From contig NZ_AQRC01000013.1 of assembly GCF_000737065.1 (NCBI RefSeq), positions 62,001-126,000 of the forward strand: a DNA stretch of 64,000 nt, read 5' to 3'. The notes under the pieces are model-generated. The model did no database searches, had not been told where the DNA came from, and worked only from the letters and a program-made list of their open reading frames with translations. Position 1 is the stretch's first letter; each line of letters opens with the position of its first letter. The translations under genes and the position numbers were made by a program. Shown piece by piece: positions 8,491 through 17,589 of the stretch. The DNA is from Thioclava atlantica (GTDB taxonomy: Bacteria > Pseudomonadota > Alphaproteobacteria > Rhodobacterales > Rhodobacteraceae).

Positions 8491-8893
8491 CGTCCTCGCG
8501 CGCGGCAATGTCGCGCTGCACCGTTTCGTCGGAGAACAGCCGCCGTGTCTCGTCGAGACGGTCATAGGTCTCGTCGAGGCGGAAGCGCAGGTCGGGCACG
8601 TATTTCGAGGTCATTTCCTTGCCGAGAAGCCGGCGCAACTCGCCCTTGTTGCGCGCGAGCGCCGCGATCAGCTCCTCGCCATGCTCGCCGCCCAGCGGCG
8701 TGACATAGGCCGTCGCCACCTTGAGATCGGGCGAGCAGCGCACCTCGCCCACCGTGACCGAGATCCGGTTGAGATCGGGATCATGCACCTCGGCGCGCGT
8801 CAGGAGGTCCGCCAGCGTGCGGCGGATCAGCTCGCCCATGCGGAGCTGACGGTTCGAGGGGCCGGAGCCCGAAGAGAAGCGGTTCTTTGCCAT
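8471..8893 (-). CDS. rbfA: Ribosome-binding factor A
   Basis: RbfA is a KH-fold protein needed for late maturation of the 30S subunit and the 5' end of 16S rRNA. The 140 residues fit the alphaproteobacterial form. SNRQLRMGELIRRTLADLL (about 13-31) is the conserved N-terminal helix, followed by VTVGEVRCSPDLKVATAYV (about 47-65) and VPDLRFRLDETYD (about 99-111). A Glu/Asp-rich tail ends the protein. The ATG at the first MAKNRF is chosen because the family begins there, although the ribosome site is weak. The gene diverges from dapB. Confidence 0.95.
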   Translation of the reverse strand: MAKNRFSSGSGPSNRQLRMGELIRRTLADLLTRAEVHDPDLNRISVTVGEVRCSPDLKVATAYVTPLGGEHGEELIAALARNKGELRRLLGKEMTSKYVPDLRFRLDETYDRLDETRRLFSDETVQRDIAAREDDDEDLD

Positions 8894-8962
8894 GGCGCTC
8901 ACATAGGGCTTCGGCGCCCGGCGCGCAACGGGGCGTTTCGTTTCCCGCATGCGCAGGGGGCT

Positions 8963-8991
8963 TTGCCAACTGGGGCCGCTCAGGCTAGATA
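8963..8991 (+). promoter_or_regulatory. Candidate dapB promoter
   Basis: TTGCCA and TAGATA are separated by exactly 17 bases, with the likely start of transcription about 20 bases before the dapB ATG. The -10 flank CCGCTCAGGCTAGA recurs exactly upstream of rpsT (near 61885-61898). Confidence 0.6.
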
Positions 8992-9017
8992 GCGCCAAAA
9001 TACGAAGGAGAGACCAG

Positions 9018-9827
9018 ATGAGCGATCTGCCGGGCATCGTGATCACCGGGGCGTCGGGCCGGATGGGCCAGATGCTGATCCGCACCGTGAGCGACAGCGA
9101 CAAGGCCCGCCTGGCGGGCGCGGTCGAACGCTCGGGCCATGAATGGGTCGGCCAGGATCTCGGCACAGCGATGGGCGGCGCCCCGAACGGCGTGATCGTG
9201 ACCGACGATCCGCTCGAGGCCTTCTCCGGCGCCCAGGCGGTGATCGACTTCACCGCGCCGGCCGCGACGGTCGAATTCGCGAGGCTCGCCGCGCAGGCCC
9301 GCCTCACCCATGTGATCGGCACCACCGGCATGAGCGACGAGCATATCGCCGCGCTCAAGCCCTGCGCGCGCCATGCCGTGATCGTGCGGGCGGGCAATAT
9401 GAGCCTCGGGGTGAACCTGCTGACCCAGCTGACCCGGAAGGTCGCCGCCGCGCTCGACGCGGACTGGGATATCGAGGTGATCGAGGCGCATCACAACAAG
9501 AAGGTCGATGCGCCCTCGGGCACCGCGCTGATGCTCGGCGAGGCGGCCGCGGAAGGCCGCGGGATCGACCTCGAGCAGAACCGCGAATCCGGCCGCGACG
9601 GGATCACCGGCGCACGCCAGCGCGGCGCGATCGGCTTCTCCGCGATCCGCGGCGGCGACATCGTGGGCGAGCACGACGTGCTCTTCGCGGGCCTGGGCGA
9701 GCGGATCGTCCTGCGCCACGTCGCCACCGACCGCGCGATCTTCGCCCGCGGCGCGCTCAAGGCCGCGCTCTGGGGGCAGGACAAGGCGCCCGGCGAATAT
9801 GACATGATCGACGTGCTCGGGCTCTGA
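9018..9827 (+). CDS. dapB: 4-hydroxy-tetrahydrodipicolinate reductase
   Basis: DapB reduces 4-hydroxy-tetrahydrodipicolinate with NAD(P)H in the diaminopimelate/lysine pathway. The 269 residues begin with a Rossmann strand and GASGRMGQ (about 9-16); VIGTTGM (about 101-107) and the signature [15 protein letters not shown] (about 157-171), with the catalytic His and Lys, follow. The ribosome site AAGGAGAG precedes the chosen ATG; an earlier in-frame start lacks one. A good promoter lies directly upstream. dapD, a later step of the same pathway, is also in this window. Confidence 0.97.
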   Translation: MSDLPGIVITGASGRMGQMLIRTVSDSDKARLAGAVERSGHEWVGQDLGTAMGGAPNGVIVTDDPLEAFSGAQAVIDFTAPAATVEFARLAAQARLTHVIGTTGMSDEHIAALKPCARHAVIVRAGNMSLGVNLLTQLTRKVAAALDADWDIEVIEAHHNKKVDAPSGTALMLGEAAAEGRGIDLEQNRESGRDGITGARQRGAIGFSAIRGGDIVGEHDVLFAGLGERIVLRHVATDRAIFARGALKAALWGQDKAPGEYDMIDVLGL

Positions 9828-9836
9828 TCCCGGGCC

Positions 9837-9902
9837 CTCTTCCTCTTGATCGAAATATCCCGGGGGTGAGCCCGGCACGGGCGAGGGGGCGGCGCCCCCT
9901 TC
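9837..9902 (+). repeat. Dispersed intergenic element, copy B (box plus two hairpins)
   Basis: After dapB, a 30-base box (9837-9866; core GATCGAAATATCCCGGGGG) is identical to 34317-34346. It is followed by a small hairpin (GCCCG/CGGGC, 9870-9882) and a GGGGGC-GGC-GCCCCC hairpin (9885-9899). It fills most of the gap between the convergent dapB and the SDH-assembly gene and may serve as the 3' end of dapB. Confidence 0.75.
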
Positions 9903-9923
9903 CCGGTCGATCCGCCGCGCGGC

Positions 9924-10118
9924 TCAGAAATCGATCGCGATGCCCTTTTTCTCCCAGTCGCCATAGCGCACGGGTTCGGGGCCGTCGCGGCCACCCAGCT
10001 CGCTCGGCAGGTCGAGGGCCTTGGCCTTCCTGCGGCGCTCCTCGGCCTCGGCCAGCGCGCGGATCGCCTCGGGTGGCAGCTCGCGGGTCTCTTCGGGCTT
10101 TTCGGACTGATCGGACAT
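9924..10118 (-). CDS. SDH assembly factor 4-like protein (DUF1674)
   Basis: A 64-residue soluble protein of the DUF1674 family, related to mitochondrial succinate dehydrogenase assembly factor 4 (SdhAF4), which protects the flavinated SDH subunit during assembly. The C-terminal signature is present: ELGGRDGPEPVRYGDWEKKGIAIDF, with the invariant GPEPVRYGDWE and DF end. A charged helix (AIRALAEAEERRRKAKAL) precedes it. The internal ATG with an AAGGAAGAG ribosome site is preferred over an ATG 11 codons upstream. It diverges from rsmB. The SDH-assembly role is inferred from the eukaryotic family. Confidence 0.85.
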   Translation of the reverse strand: MSDQSEKPEETRELPPEAIRALAEAEERRRKAKALDLPSELGGRDGPEPVRYGDWEKKGIAIDF

Positions 10119-10131
10119 CGGTCGCTCTTCC

Positions 10132-10159
10132 TTGTCTGGGGATCGGGGCATGATATAGG
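10132..10159 (+). promoter_or_regulatory. Candidate rsmB promoter
   Basis: TTGTCT and TATAGG are 16 bases apart in the divergent gap before rsmB. The expected transcript start leaves a leader of about 30 bases. Confidence 0.42.
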
Positions 10160-10198
10160 CCGCAGCCAGACCCGCAACAAGCCGAAGGGGCGCAGCCC

Positions 10199-11470
10199 AT
10201 GTCCAGACCCGATACCGCGCGCCGCGCAGCCCTTGGCCTGATCATCGGCGTTCTCGAGGACCGCGAGAGCCTCGCCGAGCAGATCGCCGCCGAGGCGCTC
10301 GACGGGCTGGAGCCTTCCCAGCGCGCCCGCGCCCAGCGCCTCGCCACCACCACGCTGCGCCACATGGCCCGTGCCGACCGCATCCTCAAGCCGCATCTGC
10401 GCCGCCGCACGCCGCCCGATGTCATGGCGCTGTTGCGGCTGGCGACGGTCGAACTGCTCGAAGAAGGCCAAGCGCCGCACGGGGTCGTCGATGCCGCGGT
10501 GACGCTGGTGAAATCCGCAGGCCCCAGGGTGCGCAGCTTCGCGGGACTGGTGAATGCGGTGCTGCGCAAGGTGGCCGAGGAGGGCGCGCGATGGGCCGAG
10601 ACCCCCGCCCCCGAGATGCCGGGCTGGCTGCGCGGCCGGGTGATGTCGGCCTTCGGCAAGAAGGCTGCCCAGGCGATGGAGGCGGCGCATCTCGCGGGCG
10701 CGCCGCTCGATCTGAGCGTGAAGGCGGACCCGGCCGACTGGGCGGAGCGGCTCGGGGCCACGCTTCTGCCCACCGGCTCGCTGCGCCTCTCAGATCCGGG
10801 CAAGGTCTCGGATCTGCCGGGCTTCGAGGCGGGCGCATGGTGGGTGCAGGACGCCGCCGCGGCGCTTCCCGCGAAGCTGCTCGCCCCCGCGCCCGGCGCC
10901 CGCGTGCTCGACCTCTGCGCGGCACCGGGCGGCAAGACGCTGCAACTGGCCGCGGCCGGCGCCGACGTCACCGCGCTCGACATTTCCGAGACGCGCCTCG
11001 AGCGGCTCGCGGAAAATCTCGACCGGACCGGACTCTCGGCGGAGATCGTCGCGGCCGACGCGCTGGAATGGGAGCCCGATGCGCCTTTCGACGCGATCCT
11101 GCTCGACGCGCCCTGCTCGGCCACCGGCACGATCCGCCGCCATCCCGACCTGCCCTTCATCAAGGACGGCGCCTCGATCAAGCCGCTCTTCGCCTTGCAG
11201 GAACAGCTTCTCGACCGCGCTCTGGGCTGGCTCAAGCCCGGCGGCACCCTGGTCTACGCGACCTGCTCGGTGCTGCCCGAGGAGGGCGAGGCGCAGATCA
11301 AGGCTGCGCTCGAACGCCACGCGGATCTCACCGTGATCCGTCCCGACCTGGAGGGGATCGAACCCGGCTGGATCACCGCGGAAGGCGGCTTGCGCCTGCG
11401 CCCCGACTACTGGCCCGAGCGCGGCGGCATGGACGGGTTCTACATGGCGCGGCTGCAACGCTCCGGCTGA
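10199..11470 (+). CDS. rsmB: 16S rRNA (cytosine-C5) methyltransferase, RsmB/Fmu family
   Basis: A 423-residue RNA m5C methyltransferase. Residues 1-130 form a NusB-like RNA-binding domain. The C-terminal half is the SAM-dependent Rossmann domain with CAAPGGKTLQLA (about 240-251), the DAPCSATG motif with one key cysteine (about 303-310), and YATCS with the second cysteine (about 352-356). Both cysteines used by this family for catalysis and product release are present. The expected target is C967 of 16S rRNA, by analogy with E. coli RsmB. The ATG starts at the usual position. It is followed by the heparinase-like gene and purH on the same strand. Confidence 0.92.
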   Translation: MSRPDTARRAALGLIIGVLEDRESLAEQIAAEALDGLEPSQRARAQRLATTTLRHMARADRILKPHLRRRTPPDVMALLRLATVELLEEGQAPHGVVDAAVTLVKSAGPRVRSFAGLVNAVLRKVAEEGARWAETPAPEMPGWLRGRVMSAFGKKAAQAMEAAHLAGAPLDLSVKADPADWAERLGATLLPTGSLRLSDPGKVSDLPGFEAGAWWVQDAAAALPAKLLAPAPGARVLDLCAAPGGKTLQLAAAGADVTALDISETRLERLAENLDRTGLSAEIVAADALEWEPDAPFDAILLDAPCSATGTIRRHPDLPFIKDGASIKPLFALQEQLLDRALGWLKPGGTLVYATCSVLPEEGEAQIKAALERHADLTVIRPDLEGIEPGWITAEGGLRLRPDYWPERGGMDGFYMARLQRSG

Positions 11471-11556
11471 ACCCGCATCCGGGCCGGTGACAGGCACCGC
11501 GGCCATGGCTAACCTCGTCCCATTCCCCGGCAGAAGGGTGGTTCGAGCGACAGGGT

Positions 11557-13278
11557 ATGGGCAGGGACATTTCCGGATCGACCGCGCGGCTTGGCACCGC
11601 GCTCAACCGGCTCGCGGCGGCGCGGGCTGGACGTTCGCGTCCGGCGACGGGTTTCGTCAGCCAGCCGGAGCCGCGCACCATCGGCTCCTTCGCCAAGGGG
11701 CGCCAGCTCATTCAGGGCAATTTCCTTTTCGCGGGTTTCCTGATCCAGGGGCCCGGCGTGGCGATCTGGGATCTGCCGATGCCCGATCCCGCCTTCGAGG
11801 AGGCGTTGCAAGGCTGCGGCTGGCTCGATGATCTCGCCGCACTGAGCGATCGCGAGGCCCGGTTGCGCGCGCAGGACTGGGTCTTCGGCTGGATCGACCG
11901 CTTCGGCGCAGGTCACGGGCCGGGCTGGACCCCGGACCTGACCGGACGGCGCGTGATCCGCTGGATCAACCATGCGATCCTCTTGCTCAACGGCCGCGAC
12001 CGCGCGGATTCGGACCGGTTCTTCCGCGCGCTCGGCCAGCAGACGATCTTCCTGTCGAAACGCTGGGCCAGCGCCGCACCGGGCCTGCCGCGCTTCGAGG
12101 CGTTGACCGGGTTGATCTTTGCCGGGCTCGCCCTGACCGGGATGGAGCGCTATGCCGAGCCTGCGATCTCCGCGCTGATGGGCGAATGCGCGCGGCAGGT
12201 GGACTCCGAGGGCGGCATCGCGACGCGCAACCCCGAGGAACTGCTCGAGGTTCTCACCCTGCTCACCTGGGCCGCGGAGGCGCTTCAGATCGCAGGCCGC
12301 ACGCCTCCCGCGCCGCTTCTCGAGGCGATCGCGCGGATCGCGCCCACCCTGCGCAGCCTGCGCCACACCGATGGCGGTCTGGCCCGGTTCCATGGCGGCG
12401 GCGGCGGCAAGGAAGGGCATCTCGACGCCGCCCTCTCGGCGACCGGCATTCGGGGCGTGCGGCGTGAACCGGTGGCGATGGGCTTCGTGCGGATGCAGGG
12501 CGGACGCAGCTCGCTCATCATCGACGCGGCCCGGCCGCCGCGCGGCGCGGCCTCGGCCAATGCCCATGCCTCGACGCTGGCCTTCGAACTTACCTCGGGC
12601 CGCAGGCCGATGATCGTCAATTGCGGCTCGGGCGCACAGTTCGGGCGCGACTGGCACCGCGCGGGCCGGGCGACGGCGAGCCATTCGACGCTCTCGATCC
12701 ACGGCTATTCCTCTTCGCGGCTCGGCCCGGAACGGCTCTTCGGCCGCGCCCCGCGCGCCTTTCTCGACAAGACGCCGCCCAATGTCTGGATCCGGCCCGA
12801 TGACAGCTCGGAGACGGGAATGATCTTCGGCCATGACGGCTATGCTGAAACCCACGGCATGACCCATATCCGAGAACTCGATCTCAGCGTGGACGGGCGC
12901 GAGCTGCGCGGGCGCGACACGCTCGGCGCGATGACGACCGGCGATATCGCCCGGTTCAACCAGATCTTCGAACATGAAGGCCTGCGCGGCATCCCCTTCG
13001 ACATCCGCTTCCATCTCCATCCCGATTGCGACGCGACGCTCGACATGGGCGGCCACGCGGTCTCGGTCGCGCTGCGCTCGGGCGAGATCTGGGTCTTCCG
13101 CCATGACGGGGTCGCCGATCTGGCGCTCGAACCCTCGGTCTATCTCGAAAAGGGACGCATCCGGCCGCGGCCGAGCCTCCAGATCGTGCTTTCGAGCCGG
13201 GTTCTCGATCGCATGTGCCAGATTGGCTGGACCTTTTCGCAAGCACGCGATAACCCCACGGCCATCCACGCGCCCTGA
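11557..13278 (+). CDS. Heparinase II/III-family protein
   Basis: A 573-residue protein of the heparinase II/III-like family, in which an alpha-toroid domain (here about 90-300) is followed by a beta-sandwich domain that begins near QGGRSSLIID (about 315) and holds the conserved NAHASTLAFEL (about 335-345), WHRAGRATASHSTL (about 365-378) and FDIRFHLHPD segments. Known members cleave acidic polysaccharides by beta-elimination. No clear signal peptide is visible, which is odd for a secreted lyase. It sits between rsmB and purH. The substrate is unknown; a role in making or recycling a surface polysaccharide is one possibility. The ATG has only a weak ribosome site. Confidence 0.8.
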   Translation: MGRDISGSTARLGTALNRLAAARAGRSRPATGFVSQPEPRTIGSFAKGRQLIQGNFLFAGFLIQGPGVAIWDLPMPDPAFEEALQGCGWLDDLAALSDREARLRAQDWVFGWIDRFGAGHGPGWTPDLTGRRVIRWINHAILLLNGRDRADSDRFFRALGQQTIFLSKRWASAAPGLPRFEALTGLIFAGLALTGMERYAEPAISALMGECARQVDSEGGIATRNPEELLEVLTLLTWAAEALQIAGRTPPAPLLEAIARIAPTLRSLRHTDGGLARFHGGGGGKEGHLDAALSATGIRGVRREPVAMGFVRMQGGRSSLIIDAARPPRGAASANAHASTLAFELTSGRRPMIVNCGSGAQFGRDWHRAGRATASHSTLSIHGYSSSRLGPERLFGRAPRAFLDKTPPNVWIRPDDSSETGMIFGHDGYAETHGMTHIRELDLSVDGRELRGRDTLGAMTTGDIARFNQIFEHEGLRGIPFDIRFHLHPDCDATLDMGGHAVSVALRSGEIWVFRHDGVADLALEPSVYLEKGRIRPRPSLQIVLSSRVLDRMCQIGWTFSQARDNPTAIHAP

Positions 13279-13344
13279 CCTTGGGGCAGATCCCGAGGCC
13301 GAAGCAGGGCGCCCCCTGACACGTGTCTTGCAAGGAGCTGCCCC

Positions 13345-14931
13345 TTGACCCGTCCGATCCCCCTCACCCGTGCGCTGATTTCCGTTTCCGACAAGACCGG
13401 TCTGGTCGAATTCGCCCAGTCGCTCGCGGCGCGCGGCGTCGAACTGCTCTCGACCGGGGGCACCGCGAAGACGCTGCGCGAGGCGGGGCTGAGCGTGCGC
13501 GACGTCGCCGACGTGACGGGCTTTCCGGAAATGATGGACGGCCGGGTGAAGACGCTGCACCCGAAAGTGCATGGCGGTCTTCTGGCGCTGCGCGACAACC
13601 AGGAGCACCTCGCCGCGATGGAAGCCCACCAGATCGAGGCGATCGACCTGCTGGTGGTGAACCTCTACCCGTTCGAGGAAACCGTGGCGAAGGGGGCCGA
13701 CTACGCCGATTGCATCGAGAATATCGATATCGGCGGGCCGGCGATGATCCGCGCGGCGGCCAAGAACCATTCCTTCGTCGCGACCGTTGTCGATGTCGAG
13801 GATTACGACGCGGTTCTGGCCGAGCTGGACGCGAATGACGGCGCGACCTCCTACCCGTTCCGCCAGCGCCTCGCCCAGATCGCCTATGCGCGCACCGCCG
13901 CCTATGACGCGGCCGTCTCGACCTGGATGGCGGGGGCCATCGGCGAAGAGGCGCCGCGCCGCCGCGCCTTCGCGGGTCAACTCGCGCAAACCCTGCGCTA
14001 TGGCGAGAACCCGCACCAGCAGGCCGCCTTCTACCTCGACGGCACCAACCGTCCGGGCGTGGCGACCGCCAAGCAGCTTCAGGGCAAGGAACTGAGCTAC
14101 AACAACATCAACGACACCGATGCCGCGTTCGAACTGGTCTCGGAATTCGGCACCGAGAAACCGGCCGTCGCGATCATCAAGCACGCCAACCCCTGCGGCG
14201 TGGCGACCGGCGAGACCGTGATCGAGGCCTATAAACGCGCCTTCGATTGCGACCGCACCTCGGCCTTCGGCGGCATCATCGCACTGAACCAGACCCTCGA
14301 CGCAGCCACCGCCGAAGAGATCACCAAGATCTTTTCCGAAGTCATCATCGCGCCCGCCGTGGACGAGGCGGCGAAAGAGGTCATCGCGAAGAAGAAGAAC
14401 GTCCGCCTGCTGGAAACCGGCGGCCTGCCCGACACCACCGCGCCGATCACCACCTATCGTCAGGTCGCGGGCGGCTTCCTCGTGCAGGACAAGGACAATG
14501 GCGTGATAACCCTCGACGATCTGAAGGTCGTGACCGAGCGTCAGCCGAGTGAGCAGGAGCTGAAAGACCTTCTGTTCGCGTGGAAAGTCGCCAAGCACGT
14601 CAAGTCGAACGCGATCATCTACGTCAAGGACGGCGCGACCGTCGGCGTGGGCGCGGGCCAGATGAGCCGCGTCGATTCGACCCGGATCGCCGCGCGCAAG
14701 GCCGAGGACATGATGGACGCCTGCGGTCTGGCCGAGACCCCGACCAAGGAGTCCGTCGTGGCCTCGGATGCGTTCTTCCCCTTCGCCGACGGCCTGATCA
14801 CCGCGGCCGAGGCGGGCGCGACCGCGATCATCCAGCCCGGCGGCTCGATGCGCGATCAGGAAGTGATCGACGCGGCCAACGAGCGCGGCCTCGCGATGGT
14901 CTTCACCGGAATGCGCCATTTCCGCCACTGA
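13345..14931 (+). CDS. purH: Bifunctional AICAR transformylase / IMP cyclohydrolase
   Basis: PurH catalyses the last two steps of IMP synthesis: formylation of AICAR with 10-formyl-THF, then ring closure. The 528 residues have an N-terminal MGS-like cyclohydrolase domain ([34 protein letters not shown], about 10-75) and the C-terminal transformylase domain with [14 protein letters not shown] (about 215-228), the catalytic KHANPCGVA (about 277-285) and [10 protein letters not shown] (about 473-482). The start codon is TTG, supported by AAGGAG seven bases upstream and by family alignment of [19 protein letters not shown]. Use of TTG may lower its expression. Confidence 0.97.
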   Translation: MTRPIPLTRALISVSDKTGLVEFAQSLAARGVELLSTGGTAKTLREAGLSVRDVADVTGFPEMMDGRVKTLHPKVHGGLLALRDNQEHLAAMEAHQIEAIDLLVVNLYPFEETVAKGADYADCIENIDIGGPAMIRAAAKNHSFVATVVDVEDYDAVLAELDANDGATSYPFRQRLAQIAYARTAAYDAAVSTWMAGAIGEEAPRRRAFAGQLAQTLRYGENPHQQAAFYLDGTNRPGVATAKQLQGKELSYNNINDTDAAFELVSEFGTEKPAVAIIKHANPCGVATGETVIEAYKRAFDCDRTSAFGGIIALNQTLDAATAEEITKIFSEVIIAPAVDEAAKEVIAKKKNVRLLETGGLPDTTAPITTYRQVAGGFLVQDKDNGVITLDDLKVVTERQPSEQELKDLLFAWKVAKHVKSNAIIYVKDGATVGVGAGQMSRVDSTRIAARKAEDMMDACGLAETPTKESVVASDAFFPFADGLITAAEAGATAIIQPGGSMRDQEVIDAANERGLAMVFTGMRHFRH

Positions 14932-14951
14932 TCTGACGGGCTGAGCGCAGA

Positions 14952-14969
14952 GCCCGGCAATCGCCGGGC
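14952..14969 (+). terminator. Hairpin after purH
   Basis: GCCCGGC and GCCGGGC form a 7-bp stem with a four-base loop between purH and lspA. No T-run follows, so it may attenuate rather than end transcription. Confidence 0.35.
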
Positions 14970-15014
14970 ATCGCGTGGCCCGCGGGAACGAAACGCGAGA
15001 GGAGCGTCGGACGA

Positions 15015-15494
15015 ATGCGTCTTGCAGCGAAAGTGGCGGCGGGAGTTCTGCTCCTCGATCAGGCCACGAAATACATCGTGGTGCAGAAGATGGAGCTCGC
15101 CCGGCTTGGCGCGATCGAGGTCCTTCCGCCGTTCCTCAATTTCCGCATGGCCTGGAACCGGGGCGTCAATTTCGGCCTGTTTTCCGGCGAGACCGACGTG
15201 ACCCGCTGGGTGTTGATCGCCGTCGCCTTCCTGATTTCGGGCTGGGTCTGGTTCTGGATCGCGCGCGAGCCGCATGGACGCGCGGTTCACATCTCCGCGG
15301 GTCTGCTGGTGGGCGGCGCCCTGGGGAATGTGGTGGACCGGCTCGTCTACGGGGCCGTCGCCGATTTCCTCAACATGTCGCTGCCCGGCTGGCAGAACCC
15401 GTTTTCGTTCAACGTGGCCGATGTGGCGATCTTCCTCGGCGCGGTGGGGCTTGCCCTCTTTACCGGCAGGGACCATCGGCGGGAGCGCGAATGA
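15015..15494 (+). CDS. lspA: Lipoprotein signal peptidase (signal peptidase II)
   Basis: LspA is the inner-membrane aspartyl peptidase that removes signal peptides from diacylated prolipoproteins. The 159 residues contain four membrane helices. The catalytic aspartates are D108 in GNVVDRL and D136 in FNVADV; NFRMAWNRGVNFGLF (42-56) is another family signature. The ribosome site GAGGAG lies 9 bases upstream. Directly downstream is a lipoprotein gene, a natural substrate of LspA. Confidence 0.97.
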   Translation: MRLAAKVAAGVLLLDQATKYIVVQKMELARLGAIEVLPPFLNFRMAWNRGVNFGLFSGETDVTRWVLIAVAFLISGWVWFWIAREPHGRAVHISAGLLVGGALGNVVDRLVYGAVADFLNMSLPGWQNPFSFNVADVAIFLGAVGLALFTGRDHRRERE

Positions 15495-15565
15495 CACGGT
15501 TTTCGCTGGTGACGCCGCCGCTTTGTTGCGCTAAGACGGGGGCGGAACAGGCAAGGGGGTTGTCC

Positions 15566-16117
15566 ATGCAGGCTCGGATCGGCACGCTCGGAATCGCGTT
15601 CGCTGCGGTTTTGACGCTGGCGGCCTGCGGCAATGGCCGTGAGCCGCAGCTGATGAATCTGCGCTCCTCCCATCAGGGGCCTGACGAATTCAGCGTCCTG
15701 CCGACCAAGCCCCTCGAGATGCCCAAGGACCTGGCTTCGCTGCCCACGCCCACGCCGGGCGGCAAGAATCTGACCGATCCCACGCCCAAGGCCGATGCCG
15801 TGGCCGCGCTCGGCGGCAATCCGCGCCGCCTCGACGAAACCGGGCAGGTCCCGGCCGCGGACGGGGCGCTTCTGGCCGCGGCCAGCCGCTACGGCACCCA
15901 GCCGGGTATCCGCCAGACCCTCGCGGCCGAGGATTACCAGTGGCGCAAGGATCACGACGGGCGCCTGCTCGAGCGGGCACTGCAGGTCTCGGTCTATTAT
16001 AAGGCCTACAAGCCGATGGAGCTCGACCAGTCCGCCGAGCTTGAGCGCTGGCGTCGTCTCGGCGTCGTGACGCCCGGAGCACCGCCCTCCGGCGCCGCCC
16101 AGAAAGCCGTGAAGTAA
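15566..16117 (+). CDS. DUF3035 outer-membrane lipoprotein (BamF-like)
   Basis: A 183-residue lipoprotein. The signal peptide ends in LAAC, making C21 the lipidated residue; the next residue is Gly, not Asp, so outer-membrane sorting is expected. The rest matches DUF3035: FSVLPTKPLEMPKDLASLPTPTPG (about 44-67) and an Arg/Asp-rich C-terminal part with DYQWRKDHDGRLLERAL. Members of this family have been described in alphaproteobacteria as the BamF accessory of the outer-membrane assembly machine; that assignment is from family knowledge. AAGGGGG precedes the ATG. It lies between lspA and two M16 proteases, an envelope-biogenesis context. Confidence 0.8.
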   Translation: MQARIGTLGIAFAAVLTLAACGNGREPQLMNLRSSHQGPDEFSVLPTKPLEMPKDLASLPTPTPGGKNLTDPTPKADAVAALGGNPRRLDETGQVPAADGALLAAASRYGTQPGIRQTLAAEDYQWRKDHDGRLLERALQVSVYYKAYKPMELDQSAELERWRRLGVVTPGAPPSGAAQKAVK

Positions 16118-16206
16118 TCCACCCCATCACGAGAGCGTCACAGAGCTTTGCGCTCGGCGCGCGAATGCTTATTTTGTGCGCAACCGTATCTTGGAGGAGT
16201 TGGGCA

Positions 16207-17589
16207 GTGCGCGCGTTTCTTTTGGCCTTGCTGATGCTGGTGGGTCTGACCCCCGCATTCGCGGGGAATGTCTCCACTTTCGAACTCGCGAACGGCCTGA
16301 AAGGCGTCGTGATCGAGGATCACCGCGCCCCGGTCGTGGTGCACATGGTCTGGTACAAGGTCGGCTCTGCGGACGAGAAGCGCGGCAAGTCCGGCATCGC
16401 CCATTACCTCGAGCACCTGATGTTCAAGGGCACCAAGACGATGGCACCGGGCGAGCTGTCGAAGGTCGTCGCCGCCAATGGCGGCTCGGACAACGCCTTC
16501 ACCAGCTACGACTACACCGCCTATTTCCAGCGCATCGCCGCCGACCGCCTGCCGCTCGTGATGAAGATGGAAGCGGACCGGATGCGCAATCTCCAGATCT
16601 CGCCCGACGATGCGAAGACGGAATTGCAGGTGATCCTCGAAGAACGCGCGCAGCGCACCGATTCCAACCCTTCCTCGCTGTTCACCGAGCAGGAGCGCGC
16701 CGCGCAGTTCCTCAACTCCCCGTATGGCACGCCGGTGATCGGCTGGCGCAAGGAGATGGAAGGGCTGACCCGTCAGGACGCGCTCGACTGGTACCATGAA
16801 TATTACGCGCCCAATAACGCGGTCCTCGTGGTTGCGGGTGACGTGAAGCCCGAAGAGGTGAAGGCGCTGGCCGAGAAATATTACGGAGTGCTCAAGCCGA
16901 CCGAGGGCCTCGCGCCGCGGATGCGCCCGCAAGAGCCCCCGCAACGCGCCGCGCGCCACATCACCTTCAAGGACGACCGGATCGCCCAGCCCTATCTGGT
17001 GCGCTCCTATCTCGCGCCCGAACGCAATCCCGGGGACCAGAAACGGGCCGCGGCGCTGACCGTGCTCGCCGAAATCCTCGGCGGCAATCAGGCGACCTCG
17101 GTGCTCGGCCGCAAGCTGATCTACGGCAACGGGACCGCGATCTACGCCTCGAGCTACTATGACGGGATGTCGATCGACCCGACGACCTTCAACATCTCGG
17201 TGATGCCCGCGAAGGATGTGGGCCTCCCCGAAGCGGAAAAGGCGCTCGACGCGGCGATCCAGCAGTTCCTCAAGGATGGGATCGACCCCGAACAGTTCGC
17301 CCGGATCAAGACCCAGGTGAAGGCCGCCGAGGTCTATTCGCGCGACAACACCCAGGGGCTCGCGCGCCGCTACGGTGAGGCGCTGGCCTCGGGCTTCTCG
17401 GTGAAGGACGTGGAGAGCTGGCCCGACGTTCTGATGTCGGTCAGTGAGGAGGACGTGATGTCCGCCGCCCGCGATCTCTTCAAGCCCGAGGATTCGGTGA
17501 CCGGCTATGCCGAGCGCACCGCCGATGCGGTCGGCCCCGTCACCGCGCCCGCAGCACCGCCTTCGACCGCGCAGGAGGTCACCCAATGA
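16207..17589 (+). CDS. Periplasmic M16 zinc peptidase (catalytic subunit)
   Basis: A 460-residue pitrilysin-family (M16) metallopeptidase. The GTG start is chosen because GGAGGAG lies 7 bases upstream and a signal peptide (FLLALLMLVGLTPAFA) begins there; a longer frame has no ribosome site. The inverted zinc motif HYLEH (H66, E69, H70) is intact and the distal glutamate lies in VILEERAQR about 75 residues later. Two M16 half-domains fill about 25-235 and 240-440. Its stop codon overlaps the next gene (ATGA), which encodes an M16 homologue without the zinc motif; the two probably form a heterodimer like other alphaproteobacterial M16 pairs. Substrates are unknown. Confidence 0.92.
   Translation: MRAFLLALLMLVGLTPAFAGNVSTFELANGLKGVVIEDHRAPVVVHMVWYKVGSADEKRGKSGIAHYLEHLMFKGTKTMAPGELSKVVAANGGSDNAFTSYDYTAYFQRIAADRLPLVMKMEADRMRNLQISPDDAKTELQVILEERAQRTDSNPSSLFTEQERAAQFLNSPYGTPVIGWRKEMEGLTRQDALDWYHEYYAPNNAVLVVAGDVKPEEVKALAEKYYGVLKPTEGLAPRMRPQEPPQRAARHITFKDDRIAQPYLVRSYLAPERNPGDQKRAAALTVLAEILGGNQATSVLGRKLIYGNGTAIYASSYYDGMSIDPTTFNISVMPAKDVGLPEAEKALDAAIQQFLKDGIDPEQFARIKTQVKAAEVYSRDNTQGLARRYGEALASGFSVKDVESWPDVLMSVSEEDVMSAARDLFKPEDSVTGYAERTADAVGPVTAPAAPPSTAQEVTQ

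Noticed and set aside
11509-14928. 1139-residue open frame antisense to the heparinase gene and purH
   Set aside because: Shadow frame crossing two clear genes; Arg/Gly/Ala-rich low-complexity composition.
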